A stretch of 64,000 nt of DNA. Origin: Mucilaginibacter rigui (GTDB lineage Bacteria; Bacteroidota; Bacteroidia; Sphingobacteriales; Sphingobacteriaceae). A model generated the notes under the pieces. That model worked only from the letters and a program-made list of their open reading frames with translations, did no database searches and was not told the DNA's origin. Each line of letters opens with the position of its first letter. The stretch's first letter is position 1. Where the stretch lies: contig NZ_JACWMW010000001.1 of the NCBI RefSeq assembly GCF_014773275.1, positions 1,302,001-1,366,000 of the forward strand. Reading direction: 5' to 3'. The position numbers were made by a program, and so were the translations under genes. Shown here piece by piece: positions 33,522-41,850 of the stretch.

Positions 33522-34175
33522 TTAACTGAACGCAACGAATTTTTCCATTCGCTTTTTGATGGCTTTTTCAATACGCTCAAGCAGGGTAGCTTTGTGCGTA
33601 ATTTTCTTCATTTTCTCTTCGTATTGCTTCTGAATAACTTCCGGGTCAAAAAGCATGGCGGTGCACATGCAGTTCTTGCGGTCTTTACTCATCAATATAT
33701 CATAGTTAACACAGCTGCGGCAGCCTTTCCAAAAATCTTCATCCTGGGTGAGTTCAGAATAGGTTACCGGTTCGTACCCTATCTCTGAATTTATCTTCAT
33801 TACTGCCAAGCCCGTAGTTAAACCAAATAGCTTGGCTTTTGGGTATTTGCTGCGCGATAACTCAAATATTTTATGCTTAATTGCTTTTGCCAGTCCTGCT
33901 TTGCGATAGATAGGGTTTACAATAAGGCCTGAGTTGGCCACAAAATCGCCGTGGCTCCAGGTTTCTATATAGCAAAAGCCCGCCCAGGTACCGTCTTTAT
34001 GCAAAGCTATCACGGCTTTACCTTCCAGCATTTTGTTGGCAACATACTCCGGCGAACGCTGGGCAATACCTGTGCCCCGTGCTTTGGCCGACTCTGCCAT
34101 TTCATCACATATAATAGTCGCAAAGTCTGCATGTTGTGCAGTTGCTACGGTTATGTCAAAATCTTGTATGGTCAT
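33522..34175 (-). CDS. GNAT acyltransferase heading the arginine cluster (candidate acylglutamate synthase)
   Basis: 217 aa GNAT fold: IVNPIYRKAGLAKAIKHKI carries the acetyl-CoA loop (R/Q-x-x-G-x-A form). The C-terminal third has a cysteine cluster, Cys152-x2-Cys155 and Cys169-x-Cys171, that could bind a metal. It is first in the gene order GNAT-argG-cupin-argC-argD-transcarbamylase, and neither argA nor argJ is seen, so it is a good candidate for the first step (glutamate N-acylation). This is contextual inference. Confidence 0.75.
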   Translation of the reverse strand: MTIQDFDITVATAQHADFATIICDEMAESAKARGTGIAQRSPEYVANKMLEGKAVIALHKDGTWAGFCYIETWSHGDFVANSGLIVNPIYRKAGLAKAIKHKIFELSRSKYPKAKLFGLTTGLAVMKINSEIGYEPVTYSELTQDEDFWKGCRSCVNYDILMSKDRKNCMCTAMLFDPEVIQKQYEEKMKKITHKATLLERIEKAIKKRMEKFVAFS

Positions 34176-34304
34176 TAGTATAGAAAAATTACCGTTAAAT
34201 TATTGGCGTTTAAGCCATAATAATTAGAGGGACATTGTTTAAAGAAGTTTAAAAAACACCTTCTTTATTTGGGTGGAGATTAAAACCTAATTCAAACCCG
34301 TGGG

Positions 34305-34442
34305 ATGAACACCCTTCGTCGGCTGGGAGAGAATAATAAAACAAAAGAAACTAAAGCAGCGGAAACCGGGGCGAAGATCGTCCTGATATCCATTCTGTTT
34401 ATGTTTTGTTTAATCATTTTAGTAAGTATGTGGTACTTTTAA
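34305..34442 (+). CDS. Small single-pass membrane protein, 45 aa
   Basis: ATG 34305 to TAA 34440-34442. N-terminal charged part (MNTLRRLGENNKTKETKAAE) followed by one transmembrane helix (KIVLISILFMFCLIILVSMW). Positive-inside rule puts the N-terminus in the cytoplasm. No family recognised. The rest of 34176-34645 is AT-rich with no other gene. Confidence 0.5.
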   Translation: MNTLRRLGENNKTKETKAAETGAKIVLISILFMFCLIILVSMWYF

Positions 34443-34645
34443 ATTTTGTGCAAATTATTGCATTAAATTTTACTTATGCAAGAAAAAACTATTATAATTT
34501 GCCTGCACGCATAAAACATTACAATTGAGAAATATTGAGATAACAGATAAGCCCCTGATTATGCAAAAAATGGGTTTAAATCATTTAAACCTATTCTTCG
34601 CCTTGTGGATTAATTATTAGCATAAACGTGTACATTAGTTGATCT

Positions 34646-36258
34646 ATGAAAATAAGATATATTATTATACTGTTGCTGCTGCCGATTTTTTGTGTCGCGC
34701 AAACCATTATACCCCAACCGGTTTCTATAATAAATAGCGATGTTGCATTTGATTTAAAAGAGGCAGCTCAAATTGGTTATAACGATAAGTCGTTAGTTTG
34801 GATGGCCAAATATTTAGAGAACCAAATTTACCTGATCAGTAAGGTTAAGATTAAGCATATAAATGGCGTGCATCCAAGTTTCTATCTTAGGTTAAAAAAG
34901 TATTCTCACAATGGTGAACCAAAGGGATCATATAAGCTGAGCGCGAATGGTGGCGGGGTTTTTATTGAGTCCGAAAACGCAGAAGGGATATTTTATGGGA
35001 TCCAGTCATTATTACAACTCATCAATACCGATACTAAAACAATACTTGATGTAGAGGTTACGATGCCCCGCGTTATCAATGGCGCGGTTTTATGCTGGAT
35101 GAGTCGCGGCATTTTTTTGGAAAAACGAAGGTAAAACAGTTGCTTGACTTGATGGCTCATTATAAACTGAACAAGTTTCATTGGCATTTAACCGATAGCC
35201 ACGGCTGGCGATTGCAGATCAAAAAATATCCAAAGCTGACTACTGTTGGCGGCATTGGTAATTTCACAGACAGTACTGCCTCGGCCCAATATTATACCCA
35301 GGCCAATATTCGTGAGATTGTTGCCTACGCCAAAAAGCGCTTTATTGATGTAATACCCGAAATTGACATGCCCGGCCATGCCACAGCTGCTAATAAAGCG
35401 TATCCGCGATTTAGCGGGGGCAGCGTTGTCGGTTATCCAAACTTTACGTTCGACCCGTCAAAAGAAGAAACCTACAAATATTTGTCGACCATTATTAAAG
35501 AAACGAATAGCCTTTTCCCGGCTAAGATGATCCATTTAGGTGGTGATGAGGTTTTCTTAGGGATACAGGCCTGGTTGAAAAATCCGGATATTGTAAATTT
35601 AATGGCCCACAAAGGTTATAAAACCCCAACCGATTTGGAGCATTACTTTTTTAGGCGGATGGGCGATACGGTAATAAAACTGGGCAGCAAGGTCCTTTGC
35701 TGGGACGAAGCCGTAGAAACCGACCTGCCCGCCAATAAAACCGTTGTATTTTGGTGGAGGCAAAACAAACCTCAAAGCCTTAAGCTGGCGCTCGATAAAA
35801 ATTACAGCGTGGTGCTTTGCCCGCGCTTGCCCATGTATTTTGATTTTGTGCAGGACAGTACCCACGTATCAGGCCGTAAATGGGATAGTACTACTGTTGT
35901 CGGTTACCAGTTGCAAAACAAGTATAATACCGTGCAGGATGTTTACAATTTTCCCGATAAGTTTTTAGAAGGGCGGGAGTTAAAGTCAAAAAACATCATT
36001 GGTATACAAGCTAATCTGTGGACAGAAACCGTAGATACGGAAAAACGGTTGGATTACCTGATATTTCCACGGATGGCCGCATTGGCCGAAGCCGCATGGA
36101 GTACAGCGGCTAATAAAAATGATATCACATTCAACAATAAGTTAAAGGCAGAAATTGAATGGTATAAAAGGGCAGGGATTTATTACTATAATCCATCCAA
36201 ACCGGCAGAACATCCGGAAGTAATTGATTTTAAACCTAAAAAACAGATAAAGCATTAA
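34646..36258 (+). pseudogene. GH20 beta-N-acetylhexosaminidase with a frameshift
   Basis: Two overlapping frames make one protein. Frame 1 (34646-35134) has a signal peptide ending FCVAQ and the GH20b domain, then goes out of frame. Frame 2 (to 36258) resumes MLDESRHFFGKTKVKQLL and holds the catalytic HLGGDEVF pair (Asp-Glu). Near 35069-35072 the DNA reads ccccgcgtt; removing one CG restores MPRYQWRGFMLDESRHFFG, so a 2-bp CG duplication is the likely lesion. Unbroken it would be an exported hexosaminidase of about 535 residues. Could be a real pseudogene or a sequencing error. Confidence 0.85.
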
Positions 36259-36263
36259 CCTGC

Positions 36264-37223
36264 TTATTTGCTTTTACTCACAATATCATTAATAATCATA
36301 TCCGCATGTATGCGCGAGTTCTCTATAAACCATAGGTGAGTATCCAGCCCGCCAACAACTACGCCGGCAAGGTACAGGCCAGGCTGGTTAGTTTCCATCG
36401 TTTCGGGGTTATAGGTTGGGATGAATTTATCTTCGGTTAGTTTGATCCCAATCTTTGCCAGGAAATCGAAGTTGGGTTTATAGCCCGTCATGGCCATTAC
36501 AAAATCGTTAGGGATGGTAACTTTACCTTCGGGGGTATCAATATCCACCTCGGTTTGTCTCACTTCTGCAAGGTTCGAATTAAAATACGCTTTGATGCTC
36601 CCTTCCTTGATGCGGTTAATTATATCCGGCCGTACCCAATATTTAACACGGCTGCTTATCTCGCTGCCGCGGATTACCAGTGTTACCTCGGCACCTTTAC
36701 GGTAGGTTTCTAAGGCCACATCAATGGCCGAGTTACTACTGCCCACAACCACAACCTTTTGCGAGGTATAGTAATGCGGGTCCTGGTAGTAATGTTTTAC
36801 TTTAGGCAGGTCTTCACCAGGGATATCAAGGTTTACGGCAATATCATAAAAGCCGGTACATAATATTACTTTTTTTGCCTGGTAGGTAGCTTTTGAGGTG
36901 CTTATTTCATAACCGCCTTCAATTGGCTTTACATTGGTAACTTCTTCAAATAGGTTAAGAGGAAGCTTGTTAGATAACGCTACCCGGCGGTAATACTCTA
37001 AAGCATCATTACGGGTTGGTTTATTGTGTACCGTTACAAAAGGTACACCGCCAATCTCCAGCTTCTCTGAAGTGGAGAAGAACGTCATGGTAGAAGGGTA
37101 GTTGTACAGCGAATTTACCAGGCAGCCTTTTTCAACAATAACAAAACTCAGGTTTGCTTTTTGAGCCGCTAATCCGCAGGCCAAACCAATTGGGCCACCG
37201 CCAATAATAAGTATATCGAGCAT
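36264..37223 (-). CDS. ypdA: YpdA-family FAD/NADPH thiol-disulfide reductase
   Basis: 319 aa. Dinucleotide motifs GGGPIGLACGLAA (about 8-20) and VVVGSSNSAIDVALE, with GFYDIAVNLDIPGEDLPKV typical of the YpdA/BDR group rather than thioredoxin reductase (no redox CxxC). In Firmicutes the enzyme reduces bacillithiol disulfide; bacillithiol genes are common in this phylum but none is in the window. Convergent with the GH20 gene. Confidence 0.88.
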   Translation of the reverse strand: MLDILIIGGGPIGLACGLAAQKANLSFVIVEKGCLVNSLYNYPSTMTFFSTSEKLEIGGVPFVTVHNKPTRNDALEYYRRVALSNKLPLNLFEEVTNVKPIEGGYEISTSKATYQAKKVILCTGFYDIAVNLDIPGEDLPKVKHYYQDPHYYTSQKVVVVGSSNSAIDVALETYRKGAEVTLVIRGSEISSRVKYWVRPDIINRIKEGSIKAYFNSNLAEVRQTEVDIDTPEGKVTIPNDFVMAMTGYKPNFDFLAKIGIKLTEDKFIPTYNPETMETNQPGLYLAGVVVGGLDTHLWFIENSRIHADMIINDIVSKSK

Positions 37224-37340
37224 AAGGCGAAGATAGTCAGTTTACGGGGAAGATAATATCGAATAATGAATGCCTAATGTCAAATTTTGAAGTAGCAGAC
37301 CATTCAGAATATGGGAAAGGAAAATAAAGGCAAAAAAAAA

Positions 37341-37439
37341 TGGGATAAGCTACTTTTATCGCGCCGCTCAACTCTCTACCCTTGCTGCGTTCCCACCCTG
37401 GGGGAGTTCAAGAGGAGCTGGCCGTAAAAGACTTATCCC
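37341..37439 (-). ncRNA. ffs: Small bacterial SRP RNA (4.5S type)
   Basis: Read on the minus strand the ends pair (gggataagt ... gcttatccc) to form a long hairpin of about 99 nt. The apical part contains agggtgggaacgcagcaag, the Bacteroidota form of the SRP Alu-less domain tetraloop and asymmetric bulge. A TATCTTTG -7 box lies at 37451-37444 just upstream, and a nine-T tract (37340-37332) ends the RNA. It is the scaffold for Ffh in membrane protein targeting. Confidence 0.9.
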
Positions 37440-37543
37440 GCCGCAAAGATAGAAAAAGGATGCATTTTAGGTTAAGAAATTATTAAAAAATGAAATTGAA
37501 GGGTTGAATGGTTGATTATCAGGAGGGTAATTTATAAGCCTCA

Positions 37544-37636
37544 CGTCATTGCGAGCGATAGCGTGGCAATCTTCGACATGCTGGTCGTTAATTTTCTATC
37601 GATGATTTCCACGTCGCTACGCTTCTCGCAATAACG
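37544..37636. repeat. Inverted 'cgtcattgcgagcg' repeat
   Basis: cgtcattgcgagcgatagcg/tggcaatc on the left pairs with gatttccacgtcgctacgct/tctcgcaataacg on the right. A single left-end copy is at 53383-53420. Common Bacteroidota intergenic element. Confidence 0.7.
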
Positions 37637-37645
37637 CGTGGTTAA

Positions 37646-38251
37646 TCAGAACAGATTTATCTGATTTTTCACCTCTTCTACCGGCGTATCCACATATTCA
37701 AACCCTATTGTCCCTTTAAACTGAAAAGTTTTAAAAGGGTCCCATTTGGCCATATTGCCGAAGGTTTCACGCTTTACAATCTTCAGCTCCTCTATCCAAA
37801 ATGGCTCAACCAATTTTTTGTGCCGAAAGTGCGGCCATAGGGTATTGAAATTAGCTTCGGGCACATTCCTAACAACGGTAATATGCGGCACAAGCGTTTT
37901 TTTGATACCCAGGTTTTTCTTTAATAAAGTAAACCAGGCATCCACAGCAGGGCTAATGCGGATGTGTGCATAAATGGTGTACTGGCTGTGCAGATGGCTG
38001 AAATATTTAAAACCATCGATGTGCAACAAAACAGGCGGCATAATATTCAGCGTTTTTTGTATACGGGTTATGGTATGGTCGGCGAAATAAGGTTTTTGCC
38101 GCTCAGCATGCAGTATGGAAATGTGTGCCGGCGCATCCATACTTTTAAAATTGCCAATATGTTTAACCGATGCTTTTTTATACTTGCTGATGAGCTCTTT
38201 AACAGGCTCGGGAGGGGAGAGAAGGAACAAATAATCAGCATAACCAGTCAT
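37646..38251 (-). CDS. 2'-5' RNA ligase/cyclic phosphodiesterase family protein
   Basis: 201 aa. Two HxT/S-type motifs, AHISIL (about residue 42) and PHITVV (about residue 132), mark the 2H phosphoesterase fold. It may hydrolyse 2',3'-cyclic phosphates or ligate tRNA halves; the bacterial function is uncertain. Divergent from dinB with a 74-bp gap that holds a dyad shared with the radical SAM repair operon. Confidence 0.85.
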   Translation of the reverse strand: MTGYADYLFLLSPPEPVKELISKYKKASVKHIGNFKSMDAPAHISILHAERQKPYFADHTITRIQKTLNIMPPVLLHIDGFKYFSHLHSQYTIYAHIRISPAVDAWFTLLKKNLGIKKTLVPHITVVRNVPEANFNTLWPHFRHKKLVEPFWIEELKIVKRETFGNMAKWDPFKTFQFKGTIGFEYVDTPVEEVKNQINLF

Positions 38252-38280
38252 AACATCACATCGTTTATTGCCTCAAAATT

Positions 38281-38295
38281 GCTAATAAAATTAGC
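38281..38295. promoter_or_regulatory. Operator-like dyad upstream of dinB
   Basis: gctaataaaattagc: 6-bp arms around aaa, 30 bp before the dinB ATG. The 13-bp core CTAATAAAATTAG differs by one centre base from the core of the dyad at 12625-12651. Confidence 0.5.
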
Positions 38296-38325
38296 ATAAT
38301 TCAAAATATATTTTCATATTTGTGC

Positions 38326-39510
38326 ATGGATGCTAAGCGGCATATTGTACATATCGACCTTGATTCCTTCTTCGTTTCGGTAGAGCGGAAATTTAACCCA
38401 TCGCTTATCGGCAAGGCTGTAATTATAGGCGGCTCGGCAGATAGGGGCGTGGTTGCTTCATGCAGTTACGAGGCACGTAAATTCGGGGTGCATTCGGCTA
38501 TGCCAACCCGGCAGGCGCTGAAACTTTGCCCGCATGCTATTGTGATACATGGCACACACGGGCGCTATTCAGAGGCCTCACGCGAGGTTACGCAGATCAT
38601 CCATAATATGGTGCCGCTGTACCAAAAGTCGTCGGTAGATGAGTTTTATATCGACCTAAGCGGTATGGAGCGTTTCCATGACCCTTATCAATTAGCCTGC
38701 GATCTCCGCCAAAAAGTGATCCGTGAAACAGGATTGCCAATCTCCTTTGGGATGGCATCGGGCAAAACCATAGCCAAGATGGCTACCAACCAGGCCAAGC
38801 CAAACGGGCAGCTTTGGATAAAACACGGACAGGAGAAAGCCTTTTTAGCGCCGCTTAACATCGGCAAGATCCCCGGCCTGGGTGAAAGCACCTGTCAGAA
38901 ACTTTATCAGTATGGTATAGAGAAGATAGGCGACCTGCAACGGGTGAATCTTAAATTCCTTGAAGCGGTGTTCGGTAAAATGGGTACTTATATCTACAAA
39001 AAAGCCAATGGAATTGATGACAGCGAGATCATTCCGCACAGCGACCGGAAATCCATCTCTACCGAACACACCTTTGAAAGCGACGTAAAAGATCTGCGCA
39101 CGCTGGAAAATATTTTGGTAAGCATGACCGAAGAACTGGCCGGTAAACTTCGCCGCGAGAATAAGGTGTCATCCTGCCTGGCTATTAAAATTAGGTACGC
39201 AAATTTTGAAACACACACACAGCAGCAAAAAATAGCTCTTACTGCTGCCGAGCATATCCTGATTCCCGGTGTAAAAAACCTGCTTAAAAGTGCCTGGAAC
39301 CAGCATAGGCCTATTCGTTTGATAGGTGTGCGCCTAAGTAACCTGTGTGCCGGTAGTTACCAGATCAATTTGTTTGAAGATAACGAAGAACGGATACGGC
39401 TTTACCAGGCTATGGATAATATCAATTTTCGGTTTGGCGATAAAACGGTTTGCAGGGCGGCCGGGATGGAGATAGGCGCAAGGACGTTTAATCCGTTTTT
39501 GAAGGGGTAG
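38326..39510 (+). CDS. dinB: DNA polymerase IV (Y-family)
   Basis: 394 aa from ATG 38326 (two non-ATG codons precede it in frame). Catalytic carboxylates sit in HIDLDSFFVSVE and SSVDEFYIDLSG; GMASGKTIAKMATNQAKPNG and PGLGESTCQKLYQYGI (HhH) follow. The C-terminal little-finger domain contains KVSSCLAIKIRYANFE; the end is PFLKG rather than a strong beta-clamp motif, though QINLFED (about 345-350) could serve. Performs error-prone bypass synthesis. Confidence 0.95.
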   Translation: MDAKRHIVHIDLDSFFVSVERKFNPSLIGKAVIIGGSADRGVVASCSYEARKFGVHSAMPTRQALKLCPHAIVIHGTHGRYSEASREVTQIIHNMVPLYQKSSVDEFYIDLSGMERFHDPYQLACDLRQKVIRETGLPISFGMASGKTIAKMATNQAKPNGQLWIKHGQEKAFLAPLNIGKIPGLGESTCQKLYQYGIEKIGDLQRVNLKFLEAVFGKMGTYIYKKANGIDDSEIIPHSDRKSISTEHTFESDVKDLRTLENILVSMTEELAGKLRRENKVSSCLAIKIRYANFETHTQQQKIALTAAEHILIPGVKNLLKSAWNQHRPIRLIGVRLSNLCAGSYQINLFEDNEERIRLYQAMDNINFRFGDKTVCRAAGMEIGARTFNPFLKG

Positions 39511-39522
39511 GCGGATCTTCTA

Positions 39523-39622
39523 TGTCATTTCGAACGAGTGAAGCGAGGAGAAATCTTGTTCAAATGACAGGCGGTGAACTTTGCATAATGAACAAGATTT
39601 CTCTCTATCGTTCGAAATGACA
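39523..39622. repeat. Inverted 'tgtcatttcgaacga' repeat
   Basis: Left arm tgtcatttcgaacga ... gagaaatcttgttca and right arm tgaacaagatttctc ... tcgttcgaaatgaca are perfect complements in two blocks. It is the only content of the gap between dinB and the GNAT gene, which converge. Confidence 0.8.
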
Positions 39623-39629
39623 AGTTGTT

Positions 39630-40151
39630 TTATAACGCTAATTTCATCATAATGTCCGTCTGCTCATCGCTGCCTAACATAAACGGATGGCTGCCGAATT
39701 GCTCAAAACCTTTGTTTTTATAAAAACTGATTGCTTTGGTGTTATGCTCCCAAACACCAAGCCAAACGTAGCTGAGTTTTTGGCTTATGGCGGTATCTAT
39801 AGCAAAATCAATGAGTTGTTTACCAATTTGCTTGCCCTGGTATTCATTTAAAATATAAATACGTTCAATTTCAAGTGCAGCAGGGTCTTGCAATTCGGTT
39901 TGGGCTGTGTTATAATTGAGTTTAATGTAGCCGGCAATATTTCCTTCAAATAATGCAAAATAAAATTCAGAACCAGGGTTGCGTAATTCTTCTTCAAACC
40001 TTTGTTTTATAAATGCATTTGCCGCGTAACTTTCCATATCGGCTGCATTGTTTAAATGGGCAAAGGCATCAAAAAAAGTTTTGCGGCTTAAGTTTAACAG
40101 GGTATCAATATCGGCTATTGTTACCTTTTTTATTTCTACAGATAGCGGCAT
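39630..40151 (-). CDS. GNAT-family N-acetyltransferase
   Basis: 173 aa. LEIERIYILNEYQGKQIGKQLID is motif A with the acetyl-CoA loop (Q-x-x-x-I-G form), and VWLGVWEHNTKAISFYKNKGFEQFG is motif B. This matches the general RimI-like/polyamine acetyltransferase subtype; substrate unknown. Starts 3 bp after the membrane protein gene, so it is the distal gene of the sigma factor unit. Confidence 0.88.
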   Translation of the reverse strand: MPLSVEIKKVTIADIDTLLNLSRKTFFDAFAHLNNAADMESYAANAFIKQRFEEELRNPGSEFYFALFEGNIAGYIKLNYNTAQTELQDPAALEIERIYILNEYQGKQIGKQLIDFAIDTAISQKLSYVWLGVWEHNTKAISFYKNKGFEQFGSHPFMLGSDEQTDIMMKLAL

Positions 40152-40154
40152 TAA

Positions 40155-40745
40155 TTAATCAAACTGTTGTTGCAGGCGTTCCAACCTGTCTATCAATAAA
40201 TTCAATTTTTCTTCCTCGCTTTTAAACATACGGGGCTTTATATAAAATGTAGTAAATAAAAACCATACCATGGTTGAACCGTAGGTAAGTATTTTAAAAT
40301 AAAGTGGTGCATTCTCCAGTACTTCTATAAAATAAAGGCCAAGCCCTGCGCTTAAAAGTAATATATACGTGTAATAGAACCAGCCGGTGATCTTTGAGCG
40401 TGTTTTTTGAAATTCTTTTAGCGTATCCAGGTAATCGGTAGGGTTTTGAGTAATATCGTGCTTATTTAAAAGATGGTAATGCCTTACAATGATCACCAGG
40501 TACATTACCATACCTATCATGATGATGAGTATACCCAATGTAGTGGCAGGCGATTTAAACGCCATAAAAAACATTAGTATAAATGCCCAAACCAACGTTG
40601 CAATCATGGCAATAATAGCCCAATACAACCTGGAGGTTATACCGCGTATCCCTTTCTTTACCTGTTTCAGTACTTCATCTACCGAAAGGTGTTCTTTTTT
40701 TGGCTGCGCCTGCCAAACCGACATTAAATGATCAAAGTCTTTCAT
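40155..40745 (-). CDS. Membrane protein linked to the ECF sigma factor
   Basis: 196 aa. A short cytoplasmic N-terminus (LMSVWQAQPKKEHLSVDEVLKQVKKG) precedes four transmembrane helices in two pairs (about 45-65, 70-90, 125-145, 150-170), with a charged C-terminal tail. The start overlaps the sigma gene end by 14 bp. This arrangement suggests an anti-sigma-like or sensor role, although no ASD or zinc motif is visible. Confidence 0.75.
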   Translation of the reverse strand: MKDFDHLMSVWQAQPKKEHLSVDEVLKQVKKGIRGITSRLYWAIIAMIATLVWAFILMFFMAFKSPATTLGILIIMIGMVMYLVIIVRHYHLLNKHDITQNPTDYLDTLKEFQKTRSKITGWFYYTYILLLSAGLGLYFIEVLENAPLYFKILTYGSTMVWFLFTTFYIKPRMFKSEEEKLNLLIDRLERLQQQFD

Positions 40746-41256
40746 GCTGATTGTATAACTCTGTCAATTTTTGTTTAATGCGATAGATCTTCACTCTCAA
40801 ATTCCCCTCTGATATCCCTGATACTTCTGCAATTTCGGGATACGGCACTTCATCAAGCACCAATGTTATAATAATTCTTTCCGATTCTTCCAGTTTTGAA
40901 ATACACTTATAAAGCAAAGCAACCTGCTCGTTCTTTTCCGAAAACTCTTCGCGTTTGTTTTCAGCAATAGCCGGAGTAAGCTCGTCTTTGGCTTGTCGTT
41001 TCTCTGATCGTAAATAGGTTAAGCAGGTATTAACAGCTATGCGGTATATCCAGGTAGATATCAGCGCCTGATTACGAAACTTATGCAGGTTTTGCCAAAC
41101 TTTCAGGAAAGTTTCCTGCAACAGATCGTTCGCGGCATCATCATCGCCGGTATAACCATAGCACAAATGGTAAATTTTCTTTGAATTAGCTTCGTATATT
41201 TTCCGGAAAGCGTCTTCTCTGTCTGCCACCTGATTAGTTAATTTTTTGTTTGACAA
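40732..41256 (-). CDS. ECF-type RNA polymerase sigma factor
   Basis: About 174 aa from TTG 41256 (MSNKKLTNQVADREDAF). A longer frame overlaps the upstream gene; GTG 41229 is another option, and no ATG lies between. Region 2: DREDAFRKIYEANSKKIYHLCYGYTGDDDAANDLLQETFLKVWQNL. Region 4: LEESERIIITLVLDEVPYPEIAEVSGISEGNLRVKIYRIKQKL. It is translationally coupled to the downstream membrane protein. Regulon unknown. Confidence 0.85.
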   Translation of the reverse strand: MSNKKLTNQVADREDAFRKIYEANSKKIYHLCYGYTGDDDAANDLLQETFLKVWQNLHKFRNQALISTWIYRIAVNTCLTYLRSEKRQAKDELTPAIAENKREEFSEKNEQVALLYKCISKLEESERIIITLVLDEVPYPEIAEVSGISEGNLRVKIYRIKQKLTELYNQHERL

Positions 41257-41272
41257 ATTAACGCCATAAATG

Positions 41273-41800
41273 TTACAACAGGTAACTTTTTTTATTAAAC
41301 CAGGGTAATTTACTTTCGGCATCATCCAAAAGCTTGTTGTAATCCTGGCTGTAATCAAATTGCAGGTCCTCATGCAGCATACCAATGGCAGTGCGCACTT
41401 TCTCTATTTGACGGATGAGTATCAGGCGGATAGGTTTGTGCGATGTTTGTTTGATAACGTATTGCAGGTAGTTTTGGCAAAAGTTTAAAAGTAACTCTAT
41501 CTCTGCAGGTTTCGAGCCTATAAATTTGGTGTATTTGGCCAGCATCTTTAATATTTTACGAAGCCCTTTTGCCGTAAAGTAGCTTTGCGATGGCAGCTGG
41601 CTAAACATAAAACCCGCTTCGGCCTTAATGTTTTCTACAAAATCCTGCTCGTTGTGGGCCTCAAACAGCAGGTAGGCCAGTAACTCCTTATTTTCTTTTT
41701 TATAACGTATCAATCGCAGGCATAGTTCGGCCAGTTGCTCCTGCGGTAAATGCTGAAGTTCTTTCTTAATTTGTTGTAATCCGTAGGTAGTGATACTCAT
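41273..41800 (-). CDS. Conserved helical hypothetical protein
   Basis: 175 aa, no signal or membrane segment, almost all alpha-helical and rich in Leu, Lys and Gln (QQIKKELQHLPQEQLAELCLRLIRYKKENKELLAYLLFEAHNEQ). It ends close to the sigma factor start, so the sigma gene may be translated by coupling with it. I do not recognise a family; position suggests an accessory function in the same operon. Confidence 0.65.
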   Translation of the reverse strand: MSITTYGLQQIKKELQHLPQEQLAELCLRLIRYKKENKELLAYLLFEAHNEQDFVENIKAEAGFMFSQLPSQSYFTAKGLRKILKMLAKYTKFIGSKPAEIELLLNFCQNYLQYVIKQTSHKPIRLILIRQIEKVRTAIGMLHEDLQFDYSQDYNKLLDDAESKLPWFNKKSYLL

Positions 41801-41825
41801 CGGTATATATAAAGCTTAATTTTTG

Positions 41826-41833
41826 TAGTTTTG
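41826..41833 (+). promoter_or_regulatory. -7 box TAGTTTTG for the DAACS symporter
   Basis: Exact TAnnTTTG match, 17 bp before the ATG at 41851. Confidence 0.5.
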
Positions 41834-41850
41834 CGGCACCATATAAACAC

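Noticed and set aside
34176..34304. FMN, TPP or other riboswitch upstream of pathway genes
   Set aside because: ribD, bioB, purC and argG leaders are short or repeat-filled; no conserved aptamer core was seen.
35063..35134. Programmed ribosomal frameshift in GH20
   Set aside because: No slippery heptamer or downstream stem was found and the family is not known for it; a CG duplication explains the break more simply.
37341..37439. tRNA or tmRNA at this locus
   Set aside because: No cloverleaf or CCA end; the long hairpin and GGGAACGCAGCAAG apical core fit SRP RNA instead.
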